This document shows positions 16,490 through 26,045 of a DNA stretch of 33,456 nucleotides, one piece after another. Both the position numbers and the translations under genes were made by a program. Under the pieces are notes generated by a model. The model had not been told where the DNA came from and did not search any database. It saw only the letters and a list, made by a program, of their open reading frames with translations. This DNA comes from Hyphomicrobiaceae bacterium. GTDB taxonomy: Bacteria > Pseudomonadota > Alphaproteobacteria > Rhizobiales > Hyphomicrobiaceae. Every line of letters begins with the position of its first letter. The first letter of the stretch is position 1. The stretch spans positions 1-33,456 of the forward strand of contig JAGRKS010000082.1 of NCBI GenBank assembly GCA_020442185.1, given 5' to 3'.

Positions 16490-16679
16490 CGCCGAGGACG
16501 CAGCCGACGGCGCCTTCGACAAGATCGTGATCGTCGCGCCGCCGGTTGCCTTGGGCGTGATGAGGAAAGAGATCGGCGGCAAGCTCGCCGGCTTGATCGT
16601 CAAGGAAATCGCCGCCGACTACGTCAAGATGCCCGTGCCCGAGATTGCCAAGGCCGTGCAGAGGTCGCTCGAGGGGTAG
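16485..16679 (+). pseudogene. Host-attachment-family protein remnant, C-terminal end only
   Basis: About 64 residues (KLAEDAADGAFDKIVIVAPP, then GVMRKEIGGKLAGLIVKEIA and VPEIAKAVQRSL) resemble the C-terminal half of the family annotated as required for attachment to host cells, common in Rhizobiales. Full-length members are about 140-150 residues, so the N-terminal half is missing. The match begins at about 16485, right where the subtilase remnant on the other strand ends. An upstream open frame to 16389 is unrelated antisense sequence of the subtilase. Function presumably lost. Confidence 0.65.
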
Positions 16680-17118
16680 GGGGGCGAAGTAGGCGTCGTC
16701 GCGCGGGATCGTGCGACGGATGGCCGGTGGCCGGTGCTGGTGATGGGGATGGAGAAATCCCCGACGGCGACTAGCGAGCGTTCGTTCGTGTCGCGGTGGG
16801 GCGCAGACCAAAGCGCAGATCGCGTTCGTGCTGCGTCAGGCTGTGGAACGGGGGAAGGCCGCAACTTCTGCTTTTTCAAACAAATCGAGAGATTTCATTC
16901 CAACTTCCATTCATTCGAAGGGGCAAACTTTATCCTGCTGACTGCTATAAATCACTTGCAGCAGCATGAAAGTCGCAAACCGTCGGTTAAGGCCGCCTTG
17001 CCCGCTGGATATTGAAACAACAACTGCTGCGGACCAACCATCCACATCCAGACGATCGAGCCTAATGCGTTCCACTACCTAAGGGCTGGATTCCCATACA
17101 TTGAGTCAGGAGGATCGC
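16680..17118. other. 439-base gap before the RTX gene
   Basis: No gene is supported. The segment 16860-17000 is much richer in A/T than the rest of the window, for example around CTATAAAT at about 16947, and is the likely promoter region of the RTX gene. I could not fix a -35/-10 pair. The short open frame 16734-17015 has no recognisable content. Confidence 0.5.
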
Positions 17119-19431
17119 ATGTTGGACGTACTGGTTTATCGCAGTTGGGGCCCGAGCGGGTTGGGCGTCATCGGCCACGTCCTGGGAACGAGCTACACCT
17201 TTGAGATCACGACGATCGATCCCGCGTTAGACCCTGGTTCGAATGCATTTTCTCAGCTTGGGGCCGGCTTCGTTTTCGAGGGCGACAGCACATCCGGATT
17301 CGACGATACGCTCGTCTATTCGCAGGGAAATGGCGCGACGCCGATCACGCTGTCCTCCAACGGCGACCTGATCACCGATCCATGGGGCTTTTCTCAGTTT
17401 GCCGGGGAAGTGGTCTTCCTCGGCAACAGCCCGGCGATCTCTGGAATCGACAATGAGCTTTATCTCACGAACGGGACCGGAGCACCCGGACTGCTGCTGC
17501 CGGTCGGCGTCCAGGGTTACACGATCGTCGCTAGCACCCTTTATGCGCTCGCTCAGGACGCAGACATCTATCGGGTCAATGCTGACGGCAGTTATCAGAT
17601 CGTCATGGATAGCGATGCGGGCAGCTTGTCTCTCGTGCCGTCCTACATGTTCGAGTTCGATGACGCGCTGTATTTTCGCGGCCGGGTCAGTACCAGCTTG
17701 GATTACTATCGGATTGACCCCGTTACCGATCAGGTCGTCGAGCTGAACATCGCCGAGGCGAACAATCCGAATGAATTGGCGATCGGCAACACCCAGTTCT
17801 TTTTCTGGAACTTTGCCTCAGCAACCGGTCACGAACTTTACGTCAGTGACGGTACCTCCGCCGGTACGCATCTCGTGTTGGACATCTGGGCCGGTTCGTC
17901 GAGTTCCTACAATTATCTGTACGCTCCCGATCCCCGAACCATTAGCGACAGCGTCATCTTCTGGGCTGATGACGGTGGTAGCGACGATGAGGAATTCTGG
18001 GTCAGCGATGGCACCATAGCGGGCACGTTTCGCTTGACCGGCACCGGCACCCCCGCCGGTGAACTCGATGCCAGCAATGCGAACGCGACGATCACTGTCG
18101 GCAATCAGGTCTTCTTCACGGCCTACCGACCGGATGTAGGCACCGAACTGTTCGTCACCGACGGGACGATCAACGGGACGCACTTGGTCGCGGACCTTTT
18201 TCCCGGCACCTCCAGCTCCAATCCCCGCAATTTTTCAACCGACGGGACTTACCTCTATTTCAGCGTGTCATCGGGACCCGACTTGGAAGCGGTCTGGGTG
18301 TCGGACGGGACAGAGGCTGGTACGCAGATCCTCTCAGTCCCCGGCGGCAGCGGCAGTACATCAGCCTCGATGATCACCGTCCTGCAACTCGAGCAGGAAA
18401 ACCTGCCGCCGCGGATGTTCCTAGGGAACTCTGATCCCGACACCTTCAACGGTGAGTTTCTGAACGAATTCTTCTACGGGTTAGGCGGCGACGACGTGAT
18501 TTCTGCTGGTGCAGGTGATGACACGGTCTTTGCCTCGGCCGACTTCGACACGATCGATGGCGGCGCCGACACCGATACGTTCGATCTCTCGACGTCAACG
18601 GGCGTCGCAACGAATTGGGTGAACCTCGAAGCCGCCGGCAGCCAGTTCCGCGTCGACAGCGGCGCGGGTTTCGTCGGTCGCGCTACGCTGGCGAACATCG
18701 AGAACGTTTCCGATTCCTCCGGCAACGATCGCTTCTTCGGCAACGCGAGCGACAACACGTATTTCTACTCTTCGGGCTTCGACACCTTCGACGGCAACGG
18801 CGGCATCGACACGCTCGACATCTCCGCGATGACGGCGGGCTTCCAGTGGATCGACCTGCAGGCGCCCTCGTCGCAGCTTCGCTCGAACGATGGGTCGGGC
18901 TGGGTTGCCAACATGGTCGTCAGCGACGTCGAGCGCTTCGTCACCAACAATACCACCGACCACTTCCGCGGCAGCGCGGGCGACGAGACGGTCGTCTACG
19001 TTGGCGGCCGCGATTTCATCGACGGGCGCGCAGGGTCCGACACGCTCGACATGAGCAACTTCGACCTTGGAACGTGGGTCAATCTCAACATCGCCTTCGA
19101 TCAGTTCCGCTTCCACAATGGCGCGGGCTTCGCCTCGGGCGGCAACATGACGGGCGTCGAGAACGTCATCGGCTCCGACGGCAACGATTATTTCTACGCC
19201 GACGCCAACAACAACACCTACTTCGGCGGTCTCGGCAACGACCGCTTCGAGGGCGGCCTCGGCGACGACACGTTCCTGCTCGACGGCACGCTCGGCGACT
19301 ACACGGTCGCGCAGAGTGGCGCCAACTATGTCGTCAACGGCATCTCGGGCACCGACACGCTGGTCGGCGTCGAGTTCGTCACCCTCGGCGGCACCACCTA
19401 CGACATCGCCACGCTCGACGGGCTGATCTGA
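17119..19431 (+). CDS. RTX-type secreted protein with ELWxxDGT repeats
   Basis: The protein is 770 residues. The ATG at 17119 has AGGAGGA 5 bases upstream, better than the TTG at 17101. The N-terminal 440 residues carry ELWxxDGT-type repeats: ELYVSDGTSAGTHLV, EFWVSDGTIAGTF, ELFVTDGTINGTHLV and AVWVSDGTEAGTQIL. Residues about 455-770 are calcium-binding RTX-like repeats (GGDDVISAGAGDDTVFA, GGLGNDRFEGGLGDDTFLL) interspersed with three copies of a unit of about 77 residues containing WVNL or WIDL, then QFR or QLR. There is no N-terminal signal peptide, so export is expected by a type I system through the C-terminus, which ends in the usual hydrophobic/acidic pattern (GTTYDIATLDGLI). No type I transporter gene is nearby. 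The neighbouring MacAB-like exporter is not of that class. Probably a surface or extracellular adhesin-like protein. Confidence 0.88.
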   Translation: MLDVLVYRSWGPSGLGVIGHVLGTSYTFEITTIDPALDPGSNAFSQLGAGFVFEGDSTSGFDDTLVYSQGNGATPITLSSNGDLITDPWGFSQFAGEVVFLGNSPAISGIDNELYLTNGTGAPGLLLPVGVQGYTIVASTLYALAQDADIYRVNADGSYQIVMDSDAGSLSLVPSYMFEFDDALYFRGRVSTSLDYYRIDPVTDQVVELNIAEANNPNELAIGNTQFFFWNFASATGHELYVSDGTSAGTHLVLDIWAGSSSSYNYLYAPDPRTISDSVIFWADDGGSDDEEFWVSDGTIAGTFRLTGTGTPAGELDASNANATITVGNQVFFTAYRPDVGTELFVTDGTINGTHLVADLFPGTSSSNPRNFSTDGTYLYFSVSSGPDLEAVWVSDGTEAGTQILSVPGGSGSTSASMITVLQLEQENLPPRMFLGNSDPDTFNGEFLNEFFYGLGGDDVISAGAGDDTVFASADFDTIDGGADTDTFDLSTSTGVATNWVNLEAAGSQFRVDSGAGFVGRATLANIENVSDSSGNDRFFGNASDNTYFYSSGFDTFDGNGGIDTLDISAMTAGFQWIDLQAPSSQLRSNDGSGWVANMVVSDVERFVTNNTTDHFRGSAGDETVVYVGGRDFIDGRAGSDTLDMSNFDLGTWVNLNIAFDQFRFHNGAGFASGGNMTGVENVIGSDGNDYFYADANNNTYFGGLGNDRFEGGLGDDTFLLDGTLGDYTVAQSGANYVVNGISGTDTLVGVEFVTLGGTTYDIATLDGLI

Positions 19432-19777
19432 CGGACCAACCGGCGTGCTGCGAACCCAGCACGACATGCCCGTTCGCTCGACCGGCCGGTCCATGTTGTC
19501 GACGAACCGCCTGTTGATTTCGTCGGCGACCATAGTAGCTGCCATACCAATAGGCGCAATAATCAGCCTCTGCCGACCGGCGCGGAACACACCAGCTTCC
19601 GGCGAGGGCGCGCGATGGGGCGCGTCACCATTGTGTCCGGCCAAAGCTGCAAGTGGTGTGCACGGAGCCATGAGCGAGCGCCTCCCCGATGCGTCCCGCT
19701 GGGTCGCCTCATGTGTCGGAACAGCGGATGAAGAACTCAAGAAATATGCAGGGTTTCAATGCGGCAAGCAGGCGAAT
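19432..19777. other. 346-base gap between the RTX gene and tRNA-Ser
   Basis: Apart from a hairpin at 19444-19463, nothing is recognised. The open frame 19445-19816 ends in GWDSNPRWA, the well-known translation of a tRNA-Ser gene read on the wrong strand, and is not a real protein. Confidence 0.55.
19444..19463. terminator. Hairpin after the RTX gene, possible terminator
   Basis: CGTGCTG (19444-19450) pairs with CAGCACG (19457-19463) across a 6-base loop, 13 bases after the RTX stop codon. There is no T-run, so termination may need Rho or may be weak. Confidence 0.4.
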
Positions 19778-19867
19778 TGGCGGATGGGGTGGGATTCGAA
19801 CCCACGGTGGGCGTGAACCCACGGCGGTTTTCAAGACCGCTGCCTTAAACCACTCGGCCACCCATCC
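19778..19867 (-). tRNA. tRNA-Ser (anticodon TGA)
   Basis: Read on the - strand the gene begins GGATGGG (19867-19861), which pairs with CCCATCC near the 3' end. The discriminator base is G, and CCA is encoded in the genome at 19780-19778. The anticodon loop reads CTTGAAA, giving TGA, which reads UCA and related Ser codons. The long variable arm (from GCCGTGGG to CCCACC) is typical of class II tRNA-Ser, and GGTTCGAATCC is the T-loop. Length is 90 bases including CCA. Confidence 0.97.
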
Positions 19868-20068
19868 ACGCGCCGGCAGCCGCGACGGCCGCCGGACCGC
19901 TTCATCTAGCCTCTTTCCCCAGCTCCCTCAAGCCGAAGCGGCTTTACGCATTTCTAAGCCTGAAATGTCATGATAACGCCTTCGTCAGGACACGCACACA
20001 ACACCGCGTGCCGGCATCAGGGACCGACGTCGACGTAAGCCCCATGAAGGGGTGCCGGAAACGAGGAC

Positions 20069-20839
20069 ATGACATCCATTCACGACCGGAGCCTGCCCCG
20101 CGAGCGGCAGGCCAATCTCGCGGCATCAAGCGCCGTGGCGCAGCGATTTTCGAGGGTTGCAGCGCGTGTTTCCGCGTCCGTTCTGACGGCCGCGGTCGTT
20201 TCCGGCTGCGCCAATTCTGAGCGTCAGACGCCGACACGCTGGTCGACCGATGTCACGGCAGCAGCCCCCCGAACCAAGTTCGCGCCGTCGGCTTATGGTG
20301 TCGACGCCAGTCCGCGAATCGCATCCCCGCGCACCCGGATCGGGCGCGGCGGCGGCACATACAAGGTTGGCAAGCCCTACAAGATCGCTGGCCGCTGGTA
20401 TGTTCCGCGTGAGGAACCGAATTACGACCGCAGCGGCTCGGCATCCTGGTACGGCGACAACTTCCACGGGCGATTGACGGCCAATGGCGAGACCTTCGAC
20501 AAGTATGCCCTGACCGCGGCGCACCCAACACTGCCGCTGCCGTCCTATGTCTACGTGACCAACGAGGAAAACGGGCGGACGGTGCTGGTGCGGGTCAACG
20601 ATCGCGGGCCGTACGTGCATGGCCGCCTGATCGACCTTTCGCACGCCGTCGCACATCATCTCGGCTTCGAACACAAGGGTGTAGCCAAAGTCCGCGTGCG
20701 CTATGCCGGACGGGCGCCCCTCAACGGCGATCACGCCCGTGAGCTTCAGTATCTCGCGCGTCAGCCCTGGTATCGCGGGCGCGCAATTGCCCCGTTTGCG
20801 TCCAGATCGTCCAACCGGATGCTGCTCGGATTGTTTTGA
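20069..20839 (+). CDS. rlpA: RlpA-like septal lipoprotein (double-psi beta-barrel)
   Basis: The protein is 256 residues. A lipobox (VVSGC, Cys at residue 47) follows a hydrophobic stretch, so it is probably an outer-membrane lipoprotein. The N-terminal region before it is long, and a later GTG at about 20135 could be the true start. Residues about 125-220 are the RlpA core: GSASWYGDNFHGRLTANGE, ALTAAHPTLPLPSYVYVTN, VRVNDRGPY and RLIDLSHAVAHHLGF. In other bacteria RlpA cuts peptidoglycan strands that lack stem peptides and acts at the division septum. The SPOR domain often found at the C-terminus is absent. The next gene is a D-Ala-D-Ala carboxypeptidase, which makes a peptidoglycan pair. Confidence 0.88.
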   Translation: MTSIHDRSLPRERQANLAASSAVAQRFSRVAARVSASVLTAAVVSGCANSERQTPTRWSTDVTAAAPRTKFAPSAYGVDASPRIASPRTRIGRGGGTYKVGKPYKIAGRWYVPREEPNYDRSGSASWYGDNFHGRLTANGETFDKYALTAAHPTLPLPSYVYVTNEENGRTVLVRVNDRGPYVHGRLIDLSHAVAHHLGFEHKGVAKVRVRYAGRAPLNGDHARELQYLARQPWYRGRAIAPFASRSSNRMLLGLF

Positions 20840-21145
20840 GGCACCGGGGTTGCCGGACTGACGTTGCTGCACGGCTCGGCCACGAGCGGTTGCCTCGACG
20901 CGTAGCCGATTTGGAGGAGCCCTTCCGGTCTGTCGATATTTCCCCCGGCCCGAGCGGAGAGAGCACCTCAGAGCGCGTCAGGGCGCGCCTCTTGGCGATC
21001 GGCTCTGGTCGCGCAAACCGCCGTCCTTGGTGTCGGCACTGCAAGTTATTCTCAAAATCCCGTGTCGATTGAGCCGCAGCCGTTGACATCGCAAACTGCA
21101 AACTCGAATAATTCATGCGATTTTCCGAGGCGGTGGACAGAATTG
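20840..21145. other. 306-base gap between rlpA and the carboxypeptidase gene
   Basis: No gene is supported. The last 100 bases before 21146 are richer in A/T (for example TTATTCTCAAAATCC at about 21045) and probably contain the promoter of the carboxypeptidase gene. Confidence 0.4.
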
Positions 21146-22357
21146 ATGGCTCTTCGACGATATTCGACGGTGCAGCGTACTACGAGACGACTGTGGCGAC
21201 TTACACTGATCATAGCGGCATTTATCTTCGGCACGCTCGCAAGCGGCGACCTTAGCGCCCAGAACTCGACGTTTGTTGCGAAGGCGAAGCATGCGATTTT
21301 GGTCGATTTCGAGAGCGGCGCGGTTCTCTATCAGTTGGAAGCCGACGAGCTGACGCCGCCAGCGAGCATGAGCAAGTTGATGACGCTTGCCGTGGTGTTT
21401 CGCGCGCTCAAGAACGGCACGCTGAAGCTCGAGGACGAGTTCACGATGAGCGTCAATGCCTGGCGTACGGGCGGCGCTCCCTCGGGGACCTCGGCCATGT
21501 TCGTGCCCGTCAATACGAAGGCGACGCTCGCGGAGCTCTTGCAGGGCATCATAATCCAATCGGGCAACGACGCCTCGATCGCGATCGCGGAAGGAATGGC
21601 GGGCAGCGAGCAGGGCTTTGCCCAGGTGATGACCAACGAGGCGCGGCGCATCGGCCTGCCGAAGTCGACGTTCCGCAACGCGACCGGCCTCTATGATCCC
21701 GGACACATGATGACGATGCGGGAACTGGCGGAACTGGCGCGGTTCATCATCAAGGAATATCCGGACCGGTTCGCGATGTTCGCGCAGCGCGAATTCAAGT
21801 ACCGCAAACACCGCTTCATCAACCGCAATCCGCTGTTGTTCCTCGACATCGGCGCGGACGGCATGAAGACCGGCTATATCAAGGAAGCCGGCTACGGCAT
21901 CGTCGGCACCGCGGTGCAGGACGGCCGCCGTCTCATCGTCGCCATCAACGGCCTCGAGACAGCCAACGATCGCCGGGACGAGGCGCGGCGGCTGCTCGAA
22001 TGGGGCTTCCGCTCGTTCGGCGAGTTCAAGCTCTTCAACCCTGGCGAGGTCGTCGGATCTGCGCGCGTTTGGGGGGGCGATCGCTTCTACGTGCCGCTCG
22101 AAGGGCGCAACGGTGTCGATGTGCTGCTGCCGCGCTATCCGGCAAACCAGCGTCTGACCGGAGAGATCGTCTACAAGGGACCGCTGAAACCACCGATCCG
22201 CAAGGGGCAGGAGGTTGCGCGACTGAAGGTCACCAGCTCGGCGTCGGCCACCAACGAGGTGCCGCTCTATGCCGCCGAGGACGTCGCCAAGGGCAGCGTG
22301 GTGCGACAGGGACTCGACAGTCTCGTGCACCTGGCGCTCGGGTGGATCAAGCTCTGA
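21146..22357 (+). CDS. dacC: D-alanyl-D-alanine carboxypeptidase (PBP5/6 type)
   Basis: The protein is 403 residues from the ATG at 21146, which opens directly onto the basic signal-peptide region. The frame is also open upstream to 21062. A hydrophobic export signal lies at about 18-38 (RLTLIIAAFIFGTLASGDLSA). The three active-site motifs of class C low-mass penicillin-binding proteins are present: SMSK (74-77, nucleophile S74), SGN (138-140) and KTG (240-242). The C-terminal beta-rich domain (about 295-385) and the final amphipathic helix (SLVHLALGWIKL) fit a PBP5/6 enzyme tethered to the outer face of the inner membrane. It removes the terminal D-Ala of peptidoglycan pentapeptides and limits cross-linking. 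dacC, dacF and dacA are used loosely for this family, so the symbol is approximate. Confidence 0.93.
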   Translation: MALRRYSTVQRTTRRLWRLTLIIAAFIFGTLASGDLSAQNSTFVAKAKHAILVDFESGAVLYQLEADELTPPASMSKLMTLAVVFRALKNGTLKLEDEFTMSVNAWRTGGAPSGTSAMFVPVNTKATLAELLQGIIIQSGNDASIAIAEGMAGSEQGFAQVMTNEARRIGLPKSTFRNATGLYDPGHMMTMRELAELARFIIKEYPDRFAMFAQREFKYRKHRFINRNPLLFLDIGADGMKTGYIKEAGYGIVGTAVQDGRRLIVAINGLETANDRRDEARRLLEWGFRSFGEFKLFNPGEVVGSARVWGGDRFYVPLEGRNGVDVLLPRYPANQRLTGEIVYKGPLKPPIRKGQEVARLKVTSSASATNEVPLYAAEDVAKGSVVRQGLDSLVHLALGWIKL

Positions 22358-22369
22358 GGCTGATCTTGC

Positions 22370-22387
22370 CGCCCGGAAGCACGGGCG
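22370..22387 (+). terminator. Weak hairpin after the carboxypeptidase gene
   Basis: CGCCCG (22370-22375) and CGGGCG (22382-22387) form a 6-bp stem with a 6-base loop, 12 bases past the stop codon. There is no T-run. It is a candidate for a weak or Rho-assisted terminator. Confidence 0.35.
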
Positions 22388-22648
22388 CTGGGTAAGGGCC
22401 AAGCGGGGTGGCGTTGCCCCTCCAACGCCGCTCAGAGGCACGGCCTCCTTCCCCTGGCGCTGTTTCCCTAATTCGGCTAGGTCGGATAGTGTGCTCGACC
22501 TCGTGCGGAGGGCAAATCCCGAGGCAACAGCGGGCGTTGCAACGGAGACACTGCACGAGGAGACGACGGCGCCGGTAGTTGGGCTGACCCCGATCGCGGG
22601 CGGATTGGGCGCAGCTCGTACGACGAGCGGGACATGCAGGGACCGAAC

Positions 22649-23275
22649 ATGGCGCGCGGATTTTTCATCACGCTCGAGGGGGGTGAAGGCTCGGGCAAGT
22701 CGACGCAAGCGCGGCTGCTCGTCGAGCGCCTCTGCGCCGAGGGTCGCGACGTGCTGCTGACACGCGAACCGGGCGGAACTCCTCTCGGCGAACGAATCCG
22801 CGAGATCATTCTTTCAAGCCGCCCATCGGCCGACGCCGAATTCCTGCTGTTTTCAGCGGCCCGCGCCGAGCACGTTGCAAGCAAAATTTCACCGGCGCTG
22901 GCCGGTGGCCGCTGGGTTGTCTGCGATCGTTATCTCGATTCGACGCGCGTCTATCAGGGCGATCTCGCCGGCATCGATGCGGGCCTGCTGCGGACGGTCG
23001 AACAACACGTCGTGCGCACGGCGCGGCCCAACCTCACGCTCATTCTCGATCTACCACCCGAAACCGGCCGTGCCCGCGCTACCGCGCGCGGCGCGCTCAA
23101 CCGCTACGACGCCGAGCAGATGGCCTATCACGAGCGTATCCGCGAGGGTTTCCTCGCCATCGCAACGACGGAGCCACAGCGCTGCACCGTCATTGATGCG
23201 AGCCGCGATGCCGAAGCGGTTGCACACGACGTGTGGCAGGCCGTTGCCAGTCGTTTCGCGCTACCGACAGGCTGA
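22649..23275 (+). CDS. tmk: Thymidylate kinase
   Basis: Phosphorylates dTMP to dTDP with ATP for DNA synthesis. The protein is 208 residues from the ATG at 22649, which has AGGGA 6 bases upstream; the ATG at 22634 is an alternative. The P-loop is GGEGSGKST (11-19). The DR(Y/H) motif is DRYLDST, and the LID region has RARATARGALNRYD. It is followed 5 bases later by holB, an order common in alphaproteobacteria. Confidence 0.96.
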   Translation: MARGFFITLEGGEGSGKSTQARLLVERLCAEGRDVLLTREPGGTPLGERIREIILSSRPSADAEFLLFSAARAEHVASKISPALAGGRWVVCDRYLDSTRVYQGDLAGIDAGLLRTVEQHVVRTARPNLTLILDLPPETGRARATARGALNRYDAEQMAYHERIREGFLAIATTEPQRCTVIDASRDAEAVAHDVWQAVASRFALPTG

Positions 23276-23280
23276 CGGAC

Positions 23281-24405
23281 ATGGCCCGTGCCCCGGCGAT
23301 ACAGGATGCCGAGCCCGTCCCGGAAATCGACCGGCTCGAAGGTATTCCACACCCGCGCGAGACGACCGACCTCTACGGCCACGAAGCGGCCGAGGCGGAA
23401 CTCGCCGCCGCCATCGGCTCGGACCGTACGCACCACGCATGGCTGCTCGCCGGCCCGTCGGGCATCGGCAAGGCGACGCTCGCCTACCGCGTGGCGAAGT
23501 TCGCGTTTGCCGCTGACGACGAGCGCGACATTTTCGGTACGTCTCTCGCCGTTGGCGCCGAGACGATCGCAGCCCGCCAGGTGCGCGCGCTCTCGCACCC
23601 CGGGCTGCTATTGCTGCGTCGGAGCTACAACCTCAAGGACAAGCGTTTTCCGGCCTCGATTTCTGTCGACGAGGTGCGGCGCCTGCGCAGCTTCCTGTCG
23701 ATGAGCGCCGCCGCGGGATCGTGGCGCGTCGTGATCGTCGATAGCGCCGACGAACTCAACATCAACGCCGCCAACGCGCTGTTGAAGTCGCTCGAGGAGC
23801 CACCGCGGCGCACGCTCTTCCTGCTGGTGACGTCGGAACCGGGTCGGCTGCTGGCGACGATCCGCTCGCGATGCCGAACGCTCGACATGAAGCGGCTCGG
23901 GGAGGCTTATCTCCGCCGTGCGGTAGGGCAGGCGATCAGATCGGGCGGTGGTGTCGTGACGGTCCCGGATGAAGGTGCGTGGCCGCTGCTTCTCCGGCTT
24001 GCCGACGGCAGTGTCGGGCGCGCCCTGTCGCTGACGGGCGTCGGCGGCATAGACCTCTACAATGAGGTGTTCGCCCTGGTCGCCAGTCTGCCGACACCGC
24101 GTTGGCCCGGCGTACATAAGCTCGCGGATAATCTCGCCGCTCCGGCGGCCGAGGCCCGGTTCACGCTGTTTTTCGAGCTTCTTCTGGATCTCGTCGCGCG
24201 TCTCGTCCGCGCCCAGGCGACCGGTGCCGGGGAGGCGCGCGAGATCGAGCTTGCGGCGCGCCTCGTCGGCGAGGCGCGGCTTGCCAGCATGGCGGGACTG
24301 TGGGAAACAGTGGCCCGCGAAAAGGCAGAGACCGTCGCGCTCAATCTCGATCGGAAGACGCTGATCCTCAAGACCGTGTCCCGGCTCGAGACCGCCACCC
24401 GCTGA
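23281..24405 (+). CDS. holB: DNA polymerase III subunit delta prime
   Basis: The protein is 374 residues from the ATG at 23281, 5 bases after the tmk stop. It is a clamp-loader subunit of the replicative polymerase. The P-loop region is modified (GPSGIGKAT), and the SRC motif (IRSRCRTLDM) supplies the arginine finger to a neighbouring subunit. The segment ALLKSLEEPPRRTLFLLVTSE is highly typical of delta prime. The zinc-binding cysteines of the E. coli protein are not visible, as in other alphaproteobacteria. Translation is probably coupled to tmk. Confidence 0.93.
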   Translation: MARAPAIQDAEPVPEIDRLEGIPHPRETTDLYGHEAAEAELAAAIGSDRTHHAWLLAGPSGIGKATLAYRVAKFAFAADDERDIFGTSLAVGAETIAARQVRALSHPGLLLLRRSYNLKDKRFPASISVDEVRRLRSFLSMSAAAGSWRVVIVDSADELNINAANALLKSLEEPPRRTLFLLVTSEPGRLLATIRSRCRTLDMKRLGEAYLRRAVGQAIRSGGGVVTVPDEGAWPLLLRLADGSVGRALSLTGVGGIDLYNEVFALVASLPTPRWPGVHKLADNLAAPAAEARFTLFFELLLDLVARLVRAQATGAGEAREIELAARLVGEARLASMAGLWETVAREKAETVALNLDRKTLILKTVSRLETATR

Positions 24406-24467
24406 GGTCGACGATGACCGCCGGGCCGGCGGCTTGAAGCGTCCCGGATGCCCAAGAGGACGAGCAG

Positions 24468-26045
24468 ATGTCGAGCCAGAAGCCCTTCTACATCACGACG
24501 CCGATCTATTACCCGAATGCCGAACCGCATTTCGGGCATGCCTATACGTCGATCGCTTGTGACGTGCTGGCTCGCTTCCACCGCCTGGACGGCCGCAGGG
24601 TATTCTTCCTGACCGGCACCGACGAGCATGGTCTCAAGATCAAGCAGAGCGCGGAGAAGGAGGGCATCACGCCGCAGCAACTCGTCGATCGTGTCTCGGC
24701 CCGCTTCGCGACGGTGCTGACAGCCTTCAACATTTCGAACGACGACTTCATCCGCACCAGCGAGCCGCGCCATCACAAGTCCGTGCAAGAGCTGTGGCGG
24801 CGCATGGCCGCCAATGGCGACATCTATCTCGACAGCTACGGCGGATGGTACTCGGTGCGGCAGGAGGCGTTCTTCAAGGAGAGCGAGACGACCGTCGGCG
24901 AGGATGGCGTGCGCCGCGAGCCGCTCGGGTCACCGGTCGAATGGACCGAGGAGAAGACCTATCGCTTCCGCCTCTCCAGGTATCAAGATCGCCTGCTCGC
25001 CTACTACGACGCCAATCCGGAATTCATTCTGCCGCCGGAGCGGCGCAACGAGGTCGTCTCGTTCGTCCGGGGCGGTCTCGAGGACCTGTCGATCTCGCGC
25101 GCGTCACTCGACTGGGGCGTGCCGGTGCCAGACGATCCCGATCACGTCATGTATGTTTGGATCGACGCGCTGACCAACTACGTCACCGGGGTCGGCTTCC
25201 CCGACGAGCAGTCGGAAGCCTGGACAGCGTTCTGGCCGGCCGACGTGCACATGATCGGCAAGGACATCCTGCGCTTTCACGCCGTCTACTGGCCGGCCTT
25301 CCTGATGTCGGCGGGCGTCGAGCCGCCGCGCCGCGTCTTTGCACACGGCCTTCTGCTGTCACGCGGAGAGAAGATGTCGAAGTCGGTCGGCAACGTTCTC
25401 AATCCCTTCGATATGGTCGAGATGTTCGGCGTCGACCAGATGCGCTATTTCGCGATGCGCGAAGTTCAGTTCGGCGGTGACGGCAGCTACACCAAGGAAG
25501 TTCTCGTCAACCGCATCAACGCCGATCTGGCAAACGACCTCGGCAACCTCGCCCAGCGCTCGCTCTCGATGATCGCCAAGAACTGCGATGGCCGCGTGCC
25601 TGAGCCCGGCACATTGACGGCGGATGACACCGAGATCCTCGCGGCCGCTGACGCGATGCTCGGCAAGGCGCGCTCCGCCGTCGATCAGCAGGGCATCACC
25701 CGCTACCTCGATGCGGTGTGGGCCGTTGTCGCGGATGCCAACCGCTACTTTGCGGGTCAGGAGCCGTGGGCCAAGAAGAAGAATGACCCCGAACGCATGG
25801 CGACGATCCTCTACGTGACGGCGGAAGTCGTGCGTCAGGTCGCGATCCTGGCGCAACCGATCACCCCGTCGGCCGCCGCCAAGTTGCTCGACATTCTCGC
25901 GCAGCCCGAAGGTTCCGCGCGACAATTCACGGCGCTGGGTGCGGCCGGCCGGCTGGTGGCGGGCACCGAGTTGCCGCCGCCGCAGGGCGTCTTCCCGCGT
26001 TACGTCGATCCCGACGCAGAACCGAACGGGAAGGCCAAGGCGTGA
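24468..26045 (+). CDS. metG: Methionyl-tRNA synthetase
   Basis: Charges tRNA-Met with methionine in the cytoplasm. The protein is 525 residues, and the ATG at 24468 follows GAGGACGAGCAG. The HIGH motif is HFGH (about 23-26) and the KMSKS loop is intact (KMSKS, about 302-306). It belongs to the short form without the C-terminal EMAP-like tRNA-binding domain. The region between the two signature motifs ([14 protein letters not shown]) lacks the zinc-knuckle cysteines of the E. coli type. Its TGA stop overlaps the start of tatD (TGATG). Confidence 0.96.
   Translation: MSSQKPFYITTPIYYPNAEPHFGHAYTSIACDVLARFHRLDGRRVFFLTGTDEHGLKIKQSAEKEGITPQQLVDRVSARFATVLTAFNISNDDFIRTSEPRHHKSVQELWRRMAANGDIYLDSYGGWYSVRQEAFFKESETTVGEDGVRREPLGSPVEWTEEKTYRFRLSRYQDRLLAYYDANPEFILPPERRNEVVSFVRGGLEDLSISRASLDWGVPVPDDPDHVMYVWIDALTNYVTGVGFPDEQSEAWTAFWPADVHMIGKDILRFHAVYWPAFLMSAGVEPPRRVFAHGLLLSRGEKMSKSVGNVLNPFDMVEMFGVDQMRYFAMREVQFGGDGSYTKEVLVNRINADLANDLGNLAQRSLSMIAKNCDGRVPEPGTLTADDTEILAAADAMLGKARSAVDQQGITRYLDAVWAVVADANRYFAGQEPWAKKKNDPERMATILYVTAEVVRQVAILAQPITPSAAAKLLDILAQPEGSARQFTALGAAGRLVAGTELPPPQGVFPRYVDPDAEPNGKAKA

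Noticed and set aside
16037..16603. The subtilase open frame as an intact small protease
   Set aside because: The catalytic Asp and His regions are absent, the oxyanion Asn is replaced, and the first 38 codons are antisense to another gene remnant.
19445..19816. Small frame ending in GWDSNPRWA
   Set aside because: The ending is the usual false translation of a tRNA-Ser gene on the opposite strand.
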